Shown here: positions 10,677 through 20,516 of the stretch, one piece after another
Numbering within the stretch: the first letter of the stretch is position 1
How the letters are laid out: every line of letters starts with the position of its first letter
Notes under the pieces: generated by a model
The model's input: the letters and a program-made list of their open reading frames with translations, nothing else
Database searches by the model: none
Told to the model about the DNA's origin: nothing
Position numbers and translations under genes: made by a program
Assembly: GCA_022828595.1 (NCBI GenBank)
Contig: JAKGHH010000002.1
Location: forward strand, 81,502,383 to 81,566,382
Reading direction: 5' to 3'
DNA length: 64,000 bases
Source: Nelumbo lutea
Taxonomy: Eukaryota > Streptophyta > Magnoliopsida > Proteales > Nelumbonaceae

Positions 10677-12346
10677 TTTCTGATAAAACAACAAAATCAT
10701 TAATCCATAACCTTTGTTTGGTTTAAGTTACCTACATAGATATAGCTTTTAATCTATGTTCCATTCCCATTTATTCATCTCTGAGATTTCCCTCCTTTCT
10801 CAGTGATGGAGATGAAAGAATGTCTCTAGAAATGTGGGAAATCACATGGGGTGCGTGAAGCCAACTGTTTCAGCTGCATAACTCCACCACCTTTCTGTGA
10901 CCGATCATATCCACTCATCAGATGAGTTTCACTTTAGCCTCTGTCAGACAAGGTTCAGAGTCATTTTTAGGTAAACCTTTTTGTCTAGTGAGTGCACACC
11001 CATCGGTCTATGACTCCCCTGTCATCTTATGAAATACTGTAACAGATCCAACAGCAAATGGATAGCCCAATTTTATGGTGTGTTTCCTCATTACTGATGG
11101 ACCCATCATTGTGCTAATGACGGAAGGCCTTTAGAGTGTCCATCATATGGATCTCCCTACCACATGCATTCATATTTGCTGAAGGGAACAAAATTATGCC
11201 CTAGTTCATAAAGTCAGATTTCTGGTGGGCCTTAATCGGCTAGGGGTTTTGTACGCATCCCTTTTCAGGGTTGTGGGGCCCACCAAGAATGGAAGGGTCA
11301 TCCAATGACCTGAAGGGACACCATGGCAATGATGTGCATTCAGCCATGGTGTGTGCAAGAGCCACTAACGAATCATCATGGGCCAAGTGCTTATGGCCCA
11401 TGGTCGCAGCACATCAAGCATCCAATCATCACATGAAAAAGGAGGAATTGATCCAATCAATCAACTACTGTAAAGCCCATTTAAATGGCCCATTTGAAAT
11501 CCATAACATTAACAATTAATGTCTACTAGGTGTATGGGCTAAATCGCAGTTAGTAGGTCGGTCCATACAACTTTTCTCACAAGTATGGGCTTTTGCAATT
11601 TTAACCTTTTAAAACCGCGCTTTACAGGTGGGCCGAATTAATCCCTATAATTGAACATCAGATTTGGATCGAAAGTGTGAGAATAATGGACTGAAAAACA
11701 GTCCCTTTAGAACCCCCAGATTCAGTCCAAACAATTTTGGTCCAATCTGGTCCGAAATGGTCCAAAACTGATTTTCAATTCAAGAATTAATTCATAAAAG
11801 ATCTGAAATTAATGATTTTGATTTTATGCAATCACAAATCAATTATGGACTGTTTGCACCACCTGCAAAACAGAGGTTATTCACTAGAGTTGCAATTTCA
11901 CAAACTGCAAATCGCAGAGAACGATTTCTCCATCTGCAAATCTCCAGCACCGCCTTCTTTTTCTCTTCTTCTTTAATCAAGAAAATAAAAAAAAAAAACA
12001 AAAATCCTATTTCTATTAATTAATTACATTCTTGATCAAATCCTATACATTCAGTCTAGAAAAAAAAAAAAAAATTATTTACAGACCGAATTGAATAGAA
12101 AAGGAAAAAGGGTGCACATCTACACTGCGATCTCTAGGTTCGAATAGTCCATTAAATCAAAATAAATAAAGAATAGTTCTAAATAAATTTTGGATTTAAC
12201 AGAAATTAATTTCAGATCAATCGTCCTTAACAAGAAACAATTTCTTGAAATAAAGAAAACAATCTGTGCAAATCTTGGCATAACATCTTCTGTCCATTTG
12301 CACAGGTTCAAATCCGTCTTTCTTTTGGCTCAAGATTCAAACCTGT
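10677..12346 (-). other. Copia-2 untranslated leader
   Basis: About 1.67 kb lies between gag and the primer-binding site, collinear with the Copia-1 leader. Short open frames on either strand are not conserved between copies. Poly-A runs are at 11989-11999 and 12060-12074. Confidence 0.65.
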
Positions 12347-12360
12347 GGCTCTGATACCAC
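12347..12360 (-). other. Copia-2 primer-binding site
   Basis: GGCTCTGATACCA, the reverse complement of TGGTATCAGAGCC, is followed by one C and then the LTR end. This is the initiator tRNA-Met type. Confidence 0.9.
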
Positions 12361-13187
12361 TGAAAGATTGGTAGGATCCATCTAATGGTCTTACACTTAA
12401 CCTCTCAGCCCTTAATGATCAAGCACTGCCCGACAAGAGAAGACCTTTCCCTCAGCTGCAAGGAACAGTGTCGCACTCTCTACTCACATTGATCCAAGGA
12501 ATTAAAACCTTTTGCAAATGTTTTTGAAACCATACATATACATATATAATTATATATATATTAGTTTTGCAAAACAAAATTCCAACGATTGAAATCAACT
12601 GCCAGTAGTTTGGTTTCCATCAGAGAGAGTGCATTCCCGATCATTACCATTGTCCGACAAAGGGGCTGATTCTGTCACTATGGTCACTCACTCAGATGAA
12701 TTCTCAGACTGCCCCAACATGTCCAAGTTTTGACCCCCACTAAGGATCTCACTGATTGACATATCAAAGACAGATCAATCCGACACCTAGTGAAGTGTCA
12801 TAATCGAGTCTAGGGGTCAGGTGTAACTTTCCAGTTTTGTCCATCTATCTCCAAGGTCTAGGGTAATACAGGAAATCTGGTCTAGTTCAAGGGTTCAAGC
12901 AATCCCATACTGCATGTGCCTTGGGTCTTACCCTGATGGCTGAGACAAGTCATCCCAACACTTGGTGGCACATCAGTATCAACCTTGGCAGGATAAATCT
13001 CCCCAGACTTATCCAATGGCTGTGAACATTTAAAACTAACACCAGTCTCTATAAGTGTCCAGTTTTAGGGTCTTACACAGAAATATACCAAACAACATGA
13101 ATTAAACATTTACTTTCTTTATTTACACTAAATGTCAAAAGTACATCAAATTGGATTGAAGCTAAGGGCATACAAAACTGTCTAACA
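12361..13187 (-). repeat. Copia-2 5' LTR, internally deleted
   Basis: Minus-strand ends are TGTTAGACAG...ATCTTTCA. Near 12386 the sequence CATCTAATGG jumps straight to TCTTACACTTAACC. In the 3' LTR these are about 1.13 kb apart and both sides carry AATGG, so a deletion between 5-bp microhomologies removed the promoter half. This copy keeps the two inner segments that the 3' LTR lacks. Confidence 0.88.
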
Positions 13188-13192
13188 CTAGA
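13188..13192. repeat. Target-site duplication of Copia-2 (right copy)
   Basis: CTAGA, identical to 5063-5067. Confidence 0.92.
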
Positions 13193-13415
13193 AGCTTTAG
13201 TTGTTTGGTCACAACTACCGGAAGAAGATGCAACATGGGAACCCTATATACAACTGCAACACTAGTTCCCCCATATTGACTTTGAGGGTAAGGTCCAACT
13301 TAACTAGGGGGTATGAGCTGCATCAAATTAAGAACTGTGCACAGAAACATCCAGCCTATATACCAAGTCTACAAGAAAAGGCAGAAGCCATGTCAGCAAG
13401 ATCCAAGTGGCAAAC
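13193..13415 (+). pseudogene. Chromovirus chromodomain end and 3' non-coding region
   Basis: Continues the frame interrupted at 5062: ALVVWSQLPEEDATWEP is a typical chromodomain strand and Trp-containing turn, followed by LQHLFPHIDFEGKVQL, the usual C-terminal tail of a Reina/CRM-like polyprotein, then a stop near 13303. Resumption at the exact base after the CTAGA repeat confirms that this is one element split by Copia-2. The rest up to 13415 is short 3' non-coding sequence. Confidence 0.75.
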
Positions 13416-13631
13416 TGTTAGAACGGAATAATGGTCCAACAAACTATATCAGTCTTGTAACAAACTACTTACCTGGGCTATAAAGACCTAAGGAAGAAAT
13501 AAAGAAGACAAGCATTTCATTCAAGCAACTCTCTCCCCCCCCCCCTCTCTCTCTCTGTTTTCCCTTTAGTTTCGCTCTCTCATCAAGAGCTCCGTTCACT
13601 CTACAAACCCTGAGTTAGGCAGCTCCTAACA
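13416..13631 (+). repeat. Probable chromovirus 3' LTR (short)
   Basis: TGTTAG at 13416 and CTAACA ending at 13631 are perfect inverted termini of a 216-bp segment just downstream of the gypsy polyprotein end. It contains a GGCTATAAAGACC promoter-like motif near 13478 and a C/CT-rich run at 13535-13556. Short LTRs fit the Reina chromovirus lineage. No second copy is in the window, so the call rests on position and termini. Confidence 0.55.
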
Positions 13632-13682
13632 GATGGAGATAGAGTTAGTTTCCAACTTTAGCATATCTGGTAAGGTCTTACA
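13632..13682 (-). repeat. Copia-3 3' LTR, truncated, with adjoining polypurine tract
   Basis: The minus strand starts TGTAAGACCTTACCAGATA and matches the 5' LTR start at 18457 (TGTTAGACCTTATCAGATA). Only 51 bp remain; the rest is lost at the junction with the chromovirus LTR. The neighbouring GCCCCCTCAAG at 13683-13693 is, in reverse, CTTGAGGGGGC, the polypurine tract. Confidence 0.7.
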
Positions 13683-13693
13683 GCCCCCTCAAG

Positions 13694-14316
13694 TTGATAG
13701 TCAAGGGACAACATTGAACTTGCTTTGAAGAGTAGAGAACCAAGGTCCAGGAAGAGCCTTTGTAAATATGTCAGAAGGATGGTCCTTAGTGATGATGTAC
13801 TTCACTTGAAGTCCCTTGGCAGCCACACATTCTTGCAAAAAATGATAATCAATGGAGATGTGTTTGCTACGTGCATGAAACACCAGATTGGTTGTCAAGT
13901 AGGTGGCACCAATGTTGTCACACCATAGGGTAGGAGGTTCCGATAAAGAAAGCTGAAGCTCCTTTAAGAGGGACTTGAGGCATAGGAGCTCAGAGGTAGC
14001 AGTGGCAACACTTCTGTACTCAGATTCTGTATTGGAGCATGAAACAGTGGCTTTCTTCTTAGAGATCCAAGAGATGAGATTGGGACCAATGAAGATATAG
14101 TATCCACCATGAGAGTGGTGATCATCAAGGCAGCCAGCCCGATCGGCATCAGAGAAGGCATGCAACTGGAGAGAGGAAGAAAGAGTAAACAAAAGACCAT
14201 GTTCAATGGTTCCTTTGAGATACCGTAGTACTCTTTTCAATGTAGCCATATGATCAGTGGTGGAATGGTGTAGGTATTGACATAATTTGTTGATGATAAA
14301 GGAAATCTTTGGATCA
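13694..14316 (-). pseudogene. pol: Copia-3 RNase H and end of RT
   Basis: The minus strand encodes KLCQYLHHSTTDHMATLKR, VLRYLKGTIEHGLLF, FSDADRAGCLDDHHSHGGYY, ISWISKKKATVSCSNTESEY, RSVATATSELLCLKSLLKEL, LWCDNIGATYLTTNLVFHAR and SKHISIDYHFLQECVAAKGL, ending LPGPWFSTLQSKFNVV. These are the RNase H and connection motifs of a Ty1/copia polyprotein. The frame is open from about 14300 to the stop at 13701, the best-preserved coding block of this element. The usual Asp/Trp pair (SDADWAG) has Arg for Trp. Its N-terminal side is cut by the insert at 14317. Confidence 0.88.
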
Positions 14317-14543
14317 GCAAGGTTCAAAGTATTGACACGTTTCGGCCGATACAAATCATTGTTATGGGACCTCCCTGATACGCCCCTACAATGGGTGTAT
14401 CGGGGGTCTGACCTGTTTAGGGGGTTTAGGAGCCCTAAACCACCCCCTGAACCGGTTTTGAAAAAGAAAAAGTAAAAAAAGGTATCGATTCATCCGATAT
14501 GCCCCTACTAGCATATTGGGCGTATCAATATTTTGAACCTTGC
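14317..14543. mobile_element. MITE-like insertion with ~23-bp terminal inverted repeats
   Basis: The two ends are inverted copies: GCAAGGTTCAAAGTATTGAC at 14317-14336 and the reverse complement GCAAGGTTCAAAATATTGAT at the right end, about 91% identical over 23 bases. The 227-bp interior has no coding potential and repeats the GTATCG/CGATAC theme (near 14352, 14397, 14482). It separates two pieces of the Copia-3 RT frame, which shows it is an insertion. No clear target duplication is visible, so the superfamily is unassigned. Confidence 0.7.
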
Positions 14544-15357
14544 GAACGAGTAATGATCAAATAGTAGAGAGTGCCAACCAACTTTCTATAATCAATAGGG
14601 TCTTGGAGAGGTGTACCACCCCCTGATTTGTGAAGCAAGTCAACTATGTATTTCCGTTGGGAGAGATGAACGTGGGTGTTTGAGCAAGAAACCTCGATGC
14701 CCAAAAAATAATTGAGTGTTCCAAGGTCCTTAATAGAAAATTTTGAACAAATGGTAGATATGAGAGAAAGAGCATCCTAAGATGAAGACCCGGTAATAAT
14801 TATGTCATCAACATTAACAAACACCAACAAGATGCCAACACTTGAATGTTGAATGAAGAGAGAGGAATCTGATTTAGAGAACTAAAAACCTGAGGCAACA
14901 AGAAAGTCACGAAGCTTGGAATACCAAGCTCGGGGCTCCTGTTTGAGCCCAAAGAGAGCTTTGTGGAGGCGACAACATGCTTAGGCTTCTCATAATTAAT
15001 GAGGCCAGGGGGCTGAGACATGCATACAACCTCCTGGAGATCCCCATGTAAGAAAGCAGTGTTTACATCAAGCTGTTGTAAAAGCCAATAATTGGCAAGG
15101 GCATGGTGTAGAACCACCTGAAAAGTCATTGGCTTAATAACAGGGCTGAAAATGTCTGTATAGTCGAGACCTTCACACTGTGTGTAGCCCTAGGCTACCA
15201 ACCTAGATTTGAAGTGATCAACGATACCATTAAGATTATGCTTTACCCGAAATACCAACTTACATCCAACAATATTGGCATCAGTGGGTAAGGGGCAGAG
15301 TGTCTAGGTATTAATAGCATGAAATGAAGCTATCTTGTCCTGCATAGTAGCATGCCA
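14544..15357 (-). pseudogene. pol: Copia-3 reverse transcriptase
   Basis: The minus strand shows GCKLVFRVKHNLNGIVDHFK, SRLVA-stop-GYTQCEGLDY, LQQLDVNTAFLHGDLQEVV, CMSQPPGL, then, in shifted frames, [32 protein letters not shown] (catalytic box, Tyr replaced by Asn) and FSIKDLGTLNYFLGIEV. Several stops and at least one frameshift near 15000 make it non-functional. It continues towards GTLYYLIITR at the edge of the MITE-like insert. Confidence 0.85.
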
Positions 15358-15931
15358 CTAAGGTTGGAGTAAGGCTTGATGGACAGATTTGGGTTCTATT
15401 GTGTTGACAGGTAAGGGGTATTTGGTCAATAGGTATAGTTTGGGTTTGCGAGTGCCATCCGTGGTATGTGTCACCATGGCATGGGTGAGACGAGGTGCTG
15501 GTGGGTAAGGAGATTCAATCGATGGACAAGATGGGTCAATGGTGGAGCACAAAGATGAATTGGATGGGTTAGATGGGGGTGGGATAGGAGGGGCATGGGG
15601 TGACAATTGTGGAGAAGAGAGAACAACAAAGGAGTGAGATGGGGGAGATGGTCTTGATGTAATCGGGGGAAGGCCTGTGAAAGTACTATGAGGAGGTGAT
15701 GAGGGTATGCTGGGAGAGGTGTGAATAGCAAAAGGAAATTGTGATGTGAATAGCAAAAGGAAATTGTGATTCATTGACAACAACATGCTGAGAGATAATC
15801 ATTTTACCTAATGGAATGTGATAGCATTTATAGCCTTTGTGACAATTCAAATACCCCATGAAAATGCAAGATAAACTTCTGCAATCCAGATTATGATCAC
15901 CATAGGGTCGAGTGTAAGGGAAGCACTCACA
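15358..15931 (-). pseudogene. pol: Copia-3 integrase C-terminus and Pro/Ser-rich linker
   Basis: The minus strand begins with the integrase C-terminal part ECFPYTRPYGDHNL, SCIFMGYLNCHKGYKCYHIP, then a low-complexity Pro/Ser/His linker (for example SPSIPSSPPHSTFTGLPPIT) and HAMVTHTTDGTRKPKLYL, which leads into RT. Such linkers are usual in this copia lineage. A 23-bp tandem duplication (ATAGCAAAAGGAAATTGTGAT repeated) lies at about 15726-15770. Confidence 0.78.
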
Positions 15932-15982
15932 CTTTAAGACTCATAGAGAAATATAATTTGGGTCATTGCCAAAAGTCGGGTC
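15932..15982. repeat. Left copy of a 51/52-bp direct repeat flanking a solo LTR
   Basis: This 51-bp segment matches 17171-17222 (52 bp) with about five substitutions and one indel. The two copies directly abut the ends of the solo LTR at 15983-17170. Both copies encode the same piece of Copia-3 integrase (minus strand FGNDPNY), so the target itself was duplicated. Confidence 0.82.
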
Positions 15983-17170
15983 TAGTGTGTTCGAAAGCGC
16001 ATTGTTAAACACTCTGAAACACCAATTTAAATATTTATAATTTTTACCGTTTCTCAAACAACTACTAACGTAGTAAATGGGTGAGAACGGGTTGTATCCA
16101 CAAGGAAGCAAGTGAAAAATTAATATATACTTAGATCCAGACAAGAGAATGCAATTGGGAATGGTAGAAAATATGAAAATAAAAACTATTATTTCTGAAA
16201 TTAAATGTTTCAAATTTAAACAAGACAATAAATAAAAATCAGAATTTAATAGAGTATGGGAATCAACAAAGGAAATAAAATAAATAAATAAATAAAATGA
16301 TCCAGAATCTGGATCCAGTAGCGGTAGCTGCATATCGGCCAGAAAACTTGCAAAAACCCCTCTTGACAAGAACTAGGCGTCCATCCTTTCTACAACCCTC
16401 GAACCCCTCGAGACACCTTAGCCTTGAATCGAATGATTTCAGATCTGCAAAACAGAGAAACAAAAAAGAATTAAATCTAAAATATTATAGAAATAAAAAT
16501 AACAAAAGAGAAAATAAAGAAAAGAAAAGAATGGTTGATCAGATCCAATGGCAGTAGTTGTAGAATGGTTGAATAGCTTGCAAGAACCCCTCCTGACAAG
16601 ATCTGGTTGTCCTCCCCTTCTACAAACCTTGAATTCCTCAAGAAACCTTAGCCTTGTTAACTGGATGAATTGAACAACCCCTTCTACCGAGCCCCTAGGG
16701 TCCTTTTTATAGAGAAGGGTGGACACAACTAGGAGTAGAGAGAAAGAGGGGGTAGCATGTGGGTTTTAGCAAAAATATGGGTGCCCTAGGGTTTTGAATG
16801 AAGGGTTAGGATGGTTCTAGGGTGATCCTAAGTCTAAGAAGAAAAGGAGAAGGCACCCAATGTTATGTAAGGTTGAGATTTAATGGCTAAAGGATGAATG
16901 GTGAAGATTAGAAGTTATGTGGCTCCTTGGGTTAGAATGCTAAAAAGAGAGTGCCCTAGAATGGATGGTGGAGATTAGAAGGGATGGAAGGTGAGGATTT
17001 AACAGTTAGGGGCAGCTAGGGTTTGTTAAGAGTGAAAAGAATGGGTTAAAGGCGCCCTCAAAGGTCACAACAATGAATTTAACTGGGAAAAGGGCATACT
17101 TGGACTATTCTAAGGCAAAAAATACCCCTGAAATGATGCCCTTAAGGCATCAAAATGCAGAGTTGTCGCA
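15983..17170 (-). repeat. Athila-type solo LTR inside Copia-3
   Basis: The same family as the LTRs at 21304-22790 and 47310-48636. Plus-strand start TAGTGTGTTCG corresponds to TGGTGTGTCC in Athila-1; the end GGCATCAAAATGCAGAGTTGTCGCA corresponds to ...GGGTTATCACA. A minus-strand TATA-like motif (CTATAAAAAGGACC) is at about 16696-16710. There is no internal region, so it is a solo LTR, here 1188 bp. Flanks are the 51/52-bp duplication, not a 5-bp one. Confidence 0.85.
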
Positions 17171-17222
17171 CCTTAAGACTCATAAAGAAAAATAATTAGG
17201 GTCATTGCCAAAAAGACGGGTC
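17171..17222. repeat. Right copy of the 51/52-bp direct repeat
   Basis: Matches 15932-15982 at roughly 88-90% identity and directly follows the solo LTR end. Confidence 0.82.
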
Positions 17223-17930
17223 CATGGAGTTCTATAGTTAAGAACCTTCGTAGGCAATCTATTGATGATAAATACTACAGTTTGAAATGCCTCAATCTAA
17301 AAACATGGTGGTATAGATGCTTTTGCCATCAAGGTTAAGCCTAATTTAATAATATGATGATGTTTCCTCTCATCAGACCCATTCTATTGTGGAGGGTATG
17401 GGCATGAGAGTCGATGAATAATACCGTGTTGATCAAGAAAGGAACCTAGTTTCTTATATTCAGAGTCACCATCATTTTGTAATATTTTTAATTTGTGATT
17501 CAATAAATTCTCAACTTGTGTCTTAAAAGAGATAAATGTAGAGGGAAATTCACTTTTATGAGTAAGAGGAAAAATCCAAGTGAACCGGTTGAAAGAATCA
17601 ATAAAACTCACATAGTAATGATAACCAAAATGAGAACTAATTGGAGCTGGTCCCCAAAAATTAGAATAAACTAGTCCAAGAGGTACAGTAGCCTTATAAG
17701 AACTGGGAAGAAATTGTAAACGATGTACATTGCCAAGTGGGCAGGCAGTACAAAAGGATAACCTTTCATTAGACTTCACAGGATGCTTATTCTTTTGCAC
17801 TACGTGCTTCACTGTGTTGGAAGCAGGATGACCCAACCTTTGATGCCAAATATCAAGATCAGCCCATTCACCAATATATGCTTGAGGACTACTACTAATT
17901 AGAGGAGTCGATTCATCATGAGAATGGGCT
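17223..17930 (-). pseudogene. pol: Copia-3 GAG-pre-integrase and integrase core
   Basis: The minus strand reads WADLDIWHQRLGHPASNTVK, FCTACPLGNVHRLQF (zinc-binding part), then LVYSNFWGPAPISSHFGYHY, YVSFIDSFNRFTWIFPLTHK, LQNDGDSEYKKL, HGIIHRLSCPYPPQ and DERKHHHIIKLGLTLMAKA. The first catalytic Asp (normally S-D-x-W-G) is Asn; the second Asp (QNDG) and the Glu (DERKH) remain. The frame ends at the right copy of the 51/52-bp repeat and continues beyond the solo LTR. Confidence 0.85.
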
Positions 17931-18327
17931 TTGATTTAAGAAGAGTATACTGATTCAAAGAGAGATCATACCTATCATGAGGTTGTGCGGCCTACTACTT
18001 GAGAGAGTACATGCTCAATTAAGGAAGAGAGAGGCCAGCTCAGAAGAAGCTGGTCCTGAACCATCCACGGTTTGTAGGTGGGATTCTCAATTCATGCAGA
18101 GTTTGAGGTTGTGGAAGTTGAGGGAAGAAACTGTTATGGACAAGAGCAGGAGCCATCCACATAGCCAACAAGTTCATGCCCATAGAGTACAGGCCAGATC
18201 TGAATCGCCACAGTTAATAGTTGTGTCAAACTAATTTCACAGAGATGAGTTGAGTGACGTTTGAGCAGAGACTGATGGGTTCATTGGAAGTGTTAGTGAG
18301 AACTTTCTGTGGATTTTTCCATCCATG
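17931..18327 (-). pseudogene. Copia-3 residual gag/leader
   Basis: Too short for a whole gag. A Pro/Gln-containing stretch (LVHNSFFPQLPQPQTLHEL) reads on the minus strand near 18060-18160, possibly the gag C-terminal tail. No zinc knuckle was found. Most of gag is absent, probably by deletion. Confidence 0.4.
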
Positions 18328-18457
18328 AGCGGAACGGGGTCTAATACCATAAAGGAATTAATGGAAGATTAAATCCTTGTTTATTCTATTGATGTAACTG
18401 CAACTAGATAGAGATAGAGTCGGTTTCCAACTCTGGCGTATCTGATAAGGTCTAACA
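18328..18457 (-). repeat. Copia-3 5' LTR with primer-binding site
   Basis: The minus strand reads TGTTAGACCTTATCAGATAC from 18457 down to about 18351, about 107 bp of LTR, followed at 18349-18328 by TGGTATTAGACCCC, a variant initiator tRNA-Met primer-binding site (TATTAGAC for TATCAGAG). Confidence 0.72.
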
Positions 18458-19193
18458 GTTGGACTAGTTAACCCACAACCTATTCAGTTTTGTAAATAAA
18501 TTCTCTCTTGAGCAAACATGGAACAGAAGAATTGCTATTGATCCAAATGATTTAGTAATAGTTAGATTTTCAATGAACCACATGCACAACCTTTTTCAAA
18601 ATAGAGAGGTGGTAGAGATTTTCTAAAAAGCACCCAACATCCCCATGCATCTCAATCAAGCAAGGATTAGTTGAATGCAAAGAAACATGCAAAGAATCAT
18701 AGATGGGCCCTACTTATTTCAGATGGTTAAAGGTGGTCCGGTTAAACTAACATTTAGTTTAGACATAATTTCACTTGGGATATTCCAGTTCAACAAACAA
18801 AGAAACAACAATAAAGCACATCAGAATTGGAGTAATGCTTCTTCCATTGAGAAAGTTAGAGTACCAATGTGCCTAAAGCTTAAGATATTTCTTCAAACCT
18901 TGGTCTTTCAGATCCATATACTAGAGGCCATAGCTATCATTCTGTTCAAATAAGTCCAAGAAAGACCACATAAAGTATCCCCTCATATGTGATCCATTCT
19001 TGTCAAAAAGTTGAGAGAGAAAGAAAGAATAAACCCCCATCAGAGTTGAAATCATATTGAGCTAATAATAAGCTAGACTATATACCTCAAAGCCTGTTGC
19101 AACATGCCAAGGAAACCATCCAAGTACTTCACCCGTGATGTATCATTCAATGGTCGATGCATCATGAAACATCCTTTGACTAGGGAATACAAC
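18458..19193. other. Unassigned AT-rich interval
   Basis: No retrotransposon motif, terminal repeat or convincing coding frame is visible. The longest plus-strand frame (18675-18953, 92 codons) has no recognisable domain. It lies between Copia-3 and the Copia-4 LTR and could be original host DNA or an old unrecognised repeat. Confidence 0.5.
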
Positions 19194-19334
19194 TGAAGGG
19201 ATGGGAGATCTATCATATGGATGGCCGAACCATGCAGGGTGGTTGGGCGAAATTTCAAAAATGTTATTTCTCCCTTCTGGGAATCGTATTCCCTGTTTTA
19301 GAAAAACTGCAATTTTCAATGTTCATTTTTAAAA

Positions 19335-19544
19335 CAAATTGGACCAAATTTGAAACCAAAATAAGAGAGTTATACCTGATACAGAATCCACAAATGTTGC
19401 TCCCAACGTAGATGTTCACACCCAAAGAGGTCACCAAATCAAATTGGACCAAATTTGAAACCAAAATAAGAGAGTTATACCTGATACAGAATCCACAAAT
19501 GTTGCTCCCAACGTAGATGTTCACACCCAAAGAGGTCACCAAAT
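19335..19544. repeat. 105-bp perfect tandem duplication within the LTR
   Basis: 19335-19439 and 19440-19544 appear identical base for base (starting CAAATTGGACCAAATTTG). Other copies of the LTR have one unit, so the duplication is private and recent. Confidence 0.9.
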
Positions 19545-20176
19545 CCTGCCTCCACTGAAGATGACACATCTTGAGATGAAGTAGCATCAGCAAAGCAACT
19601 CTTCAATAAGAACTGCAATCCTTCAACAAGGATCACGCAAGGGAGTGTGTGCACGATTCAAATCTGATTTTTCTAGCAAAAATCAGAATCAAGATCTGAT
19701 CTTTGATCAATTCAAGAGCTGGAGATCGAACAACGTAGCGTGGCAAGAACGAAGGGAGAAAACTAATTGTAGTAAAAGTGTTAAACTGAAGGAAATTTTC
19801 CTTTATTTATAGCCTTTCAAGACCAGCTTCCTTATCTTATTAGGAAAGAGTTCTTTAATCCAAATCTTTATTTGGATCTGAACTCTTAAGTGGATAAGAC
19901 TTATCTTATCCTCTTGTTGATCCAAATCCATATCTAAACCTAGATTCACCCATATTAATTAATCATATTGACCCAGTTCAAAATAGGCTTTAGGCCCACT
20001 AAGTTATCAGGCTCACTTCCCCTTTAATTGTTGGTTGACTTGGCTCTCTTTGTATGGCATGGGATCCTAACATTGATCTTCACAAAAGACATATGGGTTC
20101 ATCCCAGCTTCTGTTACAAGGCCTGGCCGAATTCACTACTGAACACAGTGAACCCCTGAGCCAATCAGTATGGGCA

Positions 20177-20516
20177 CTTAGTAGGCCCAACATTTATACT
20201 AAATGGTCCTTGGGTCTAGCAACCTTATGAAGGCCCAAGTATTATGGTCTTAAGTGAGATTAGCCCATCAGGTCTATAAGCCCTAAATGGTCTTAAGTGA
20301 GAGTACACTCTCTACTCTACTGCAAGGTACAGTGCCGCACTCTCTACTTAGTAGGCCCAACATTTATACTAAATGGTCATTGGGTCTAGCAACCTTATGA
20401 AGGCCCAAGTATTATGGTCTTAAGTGAGATTAGCCCATCAGGTCTATAAGCCCTAAATGGTCTTAAGTGAGAGTACACTCTCTACTCTACTGCAAGGTAC
20501 AGTGCCACACTCTCTA
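20177..20516. repeat. 170-bp tandem duplication within the LTR
   Basis: 20177-20346 and 20347-20516 (starting CTTAGTAGGCCCAACATTTA) are alike with about two substitutions. The unit contains shorter internal repeats of GGTCTTAAGTGAGA. Confidence 0.9.

Larger units (their letters stand above)
5068..13187 (-). mobile_element. Copia-2: complete-structure Ty1/copia element
   Basis: On the minus strand, in order: 5' LTR (12361-13187), primer-binding site, long leader, gag, protease, integrase, reverse transcriptase, RNase H, polypurine tract and 3' LTR (5068-6921). It is flanked by CTAGA duplications. The order protease-integrase-RT-RNase H defines Ty1/copia. It is 8.12 kb long and structurally complete but coding-dead: at least seven premature stops and two frameshifts. 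It sits inside the chromovirus chromodomain frame and is therefore younger than that fragment. Both LTRs have suffered separate deletions, so they are unequal in length (1854 and 827 bp). Confidence 0.93.
13632..18457 (-). mobile_element. Copia-3: short-LTR Ty1/copia element, degraded
   Basis: On the minus strand: short 5' LTR (18351-18457), primer-binding site, little or no gag, GAG-pre-integrase/integrase, Pro/Ser-rich linker, RT, RNase H, polypurine tract, truncated 3' LTR. The protein sequences differ from the Copia-1/2/4/5 family and resemble the Retrofit/Ale type (RTRSKHI-like end, short LTRs). Two insertions interrupt it: a MITE-like element in RT and an Athila-type solo LTR in integrase. 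Gag appears deleted, since only about 400 bp separate pre-integrase from the primer-binding site. Confidence 0.82.
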
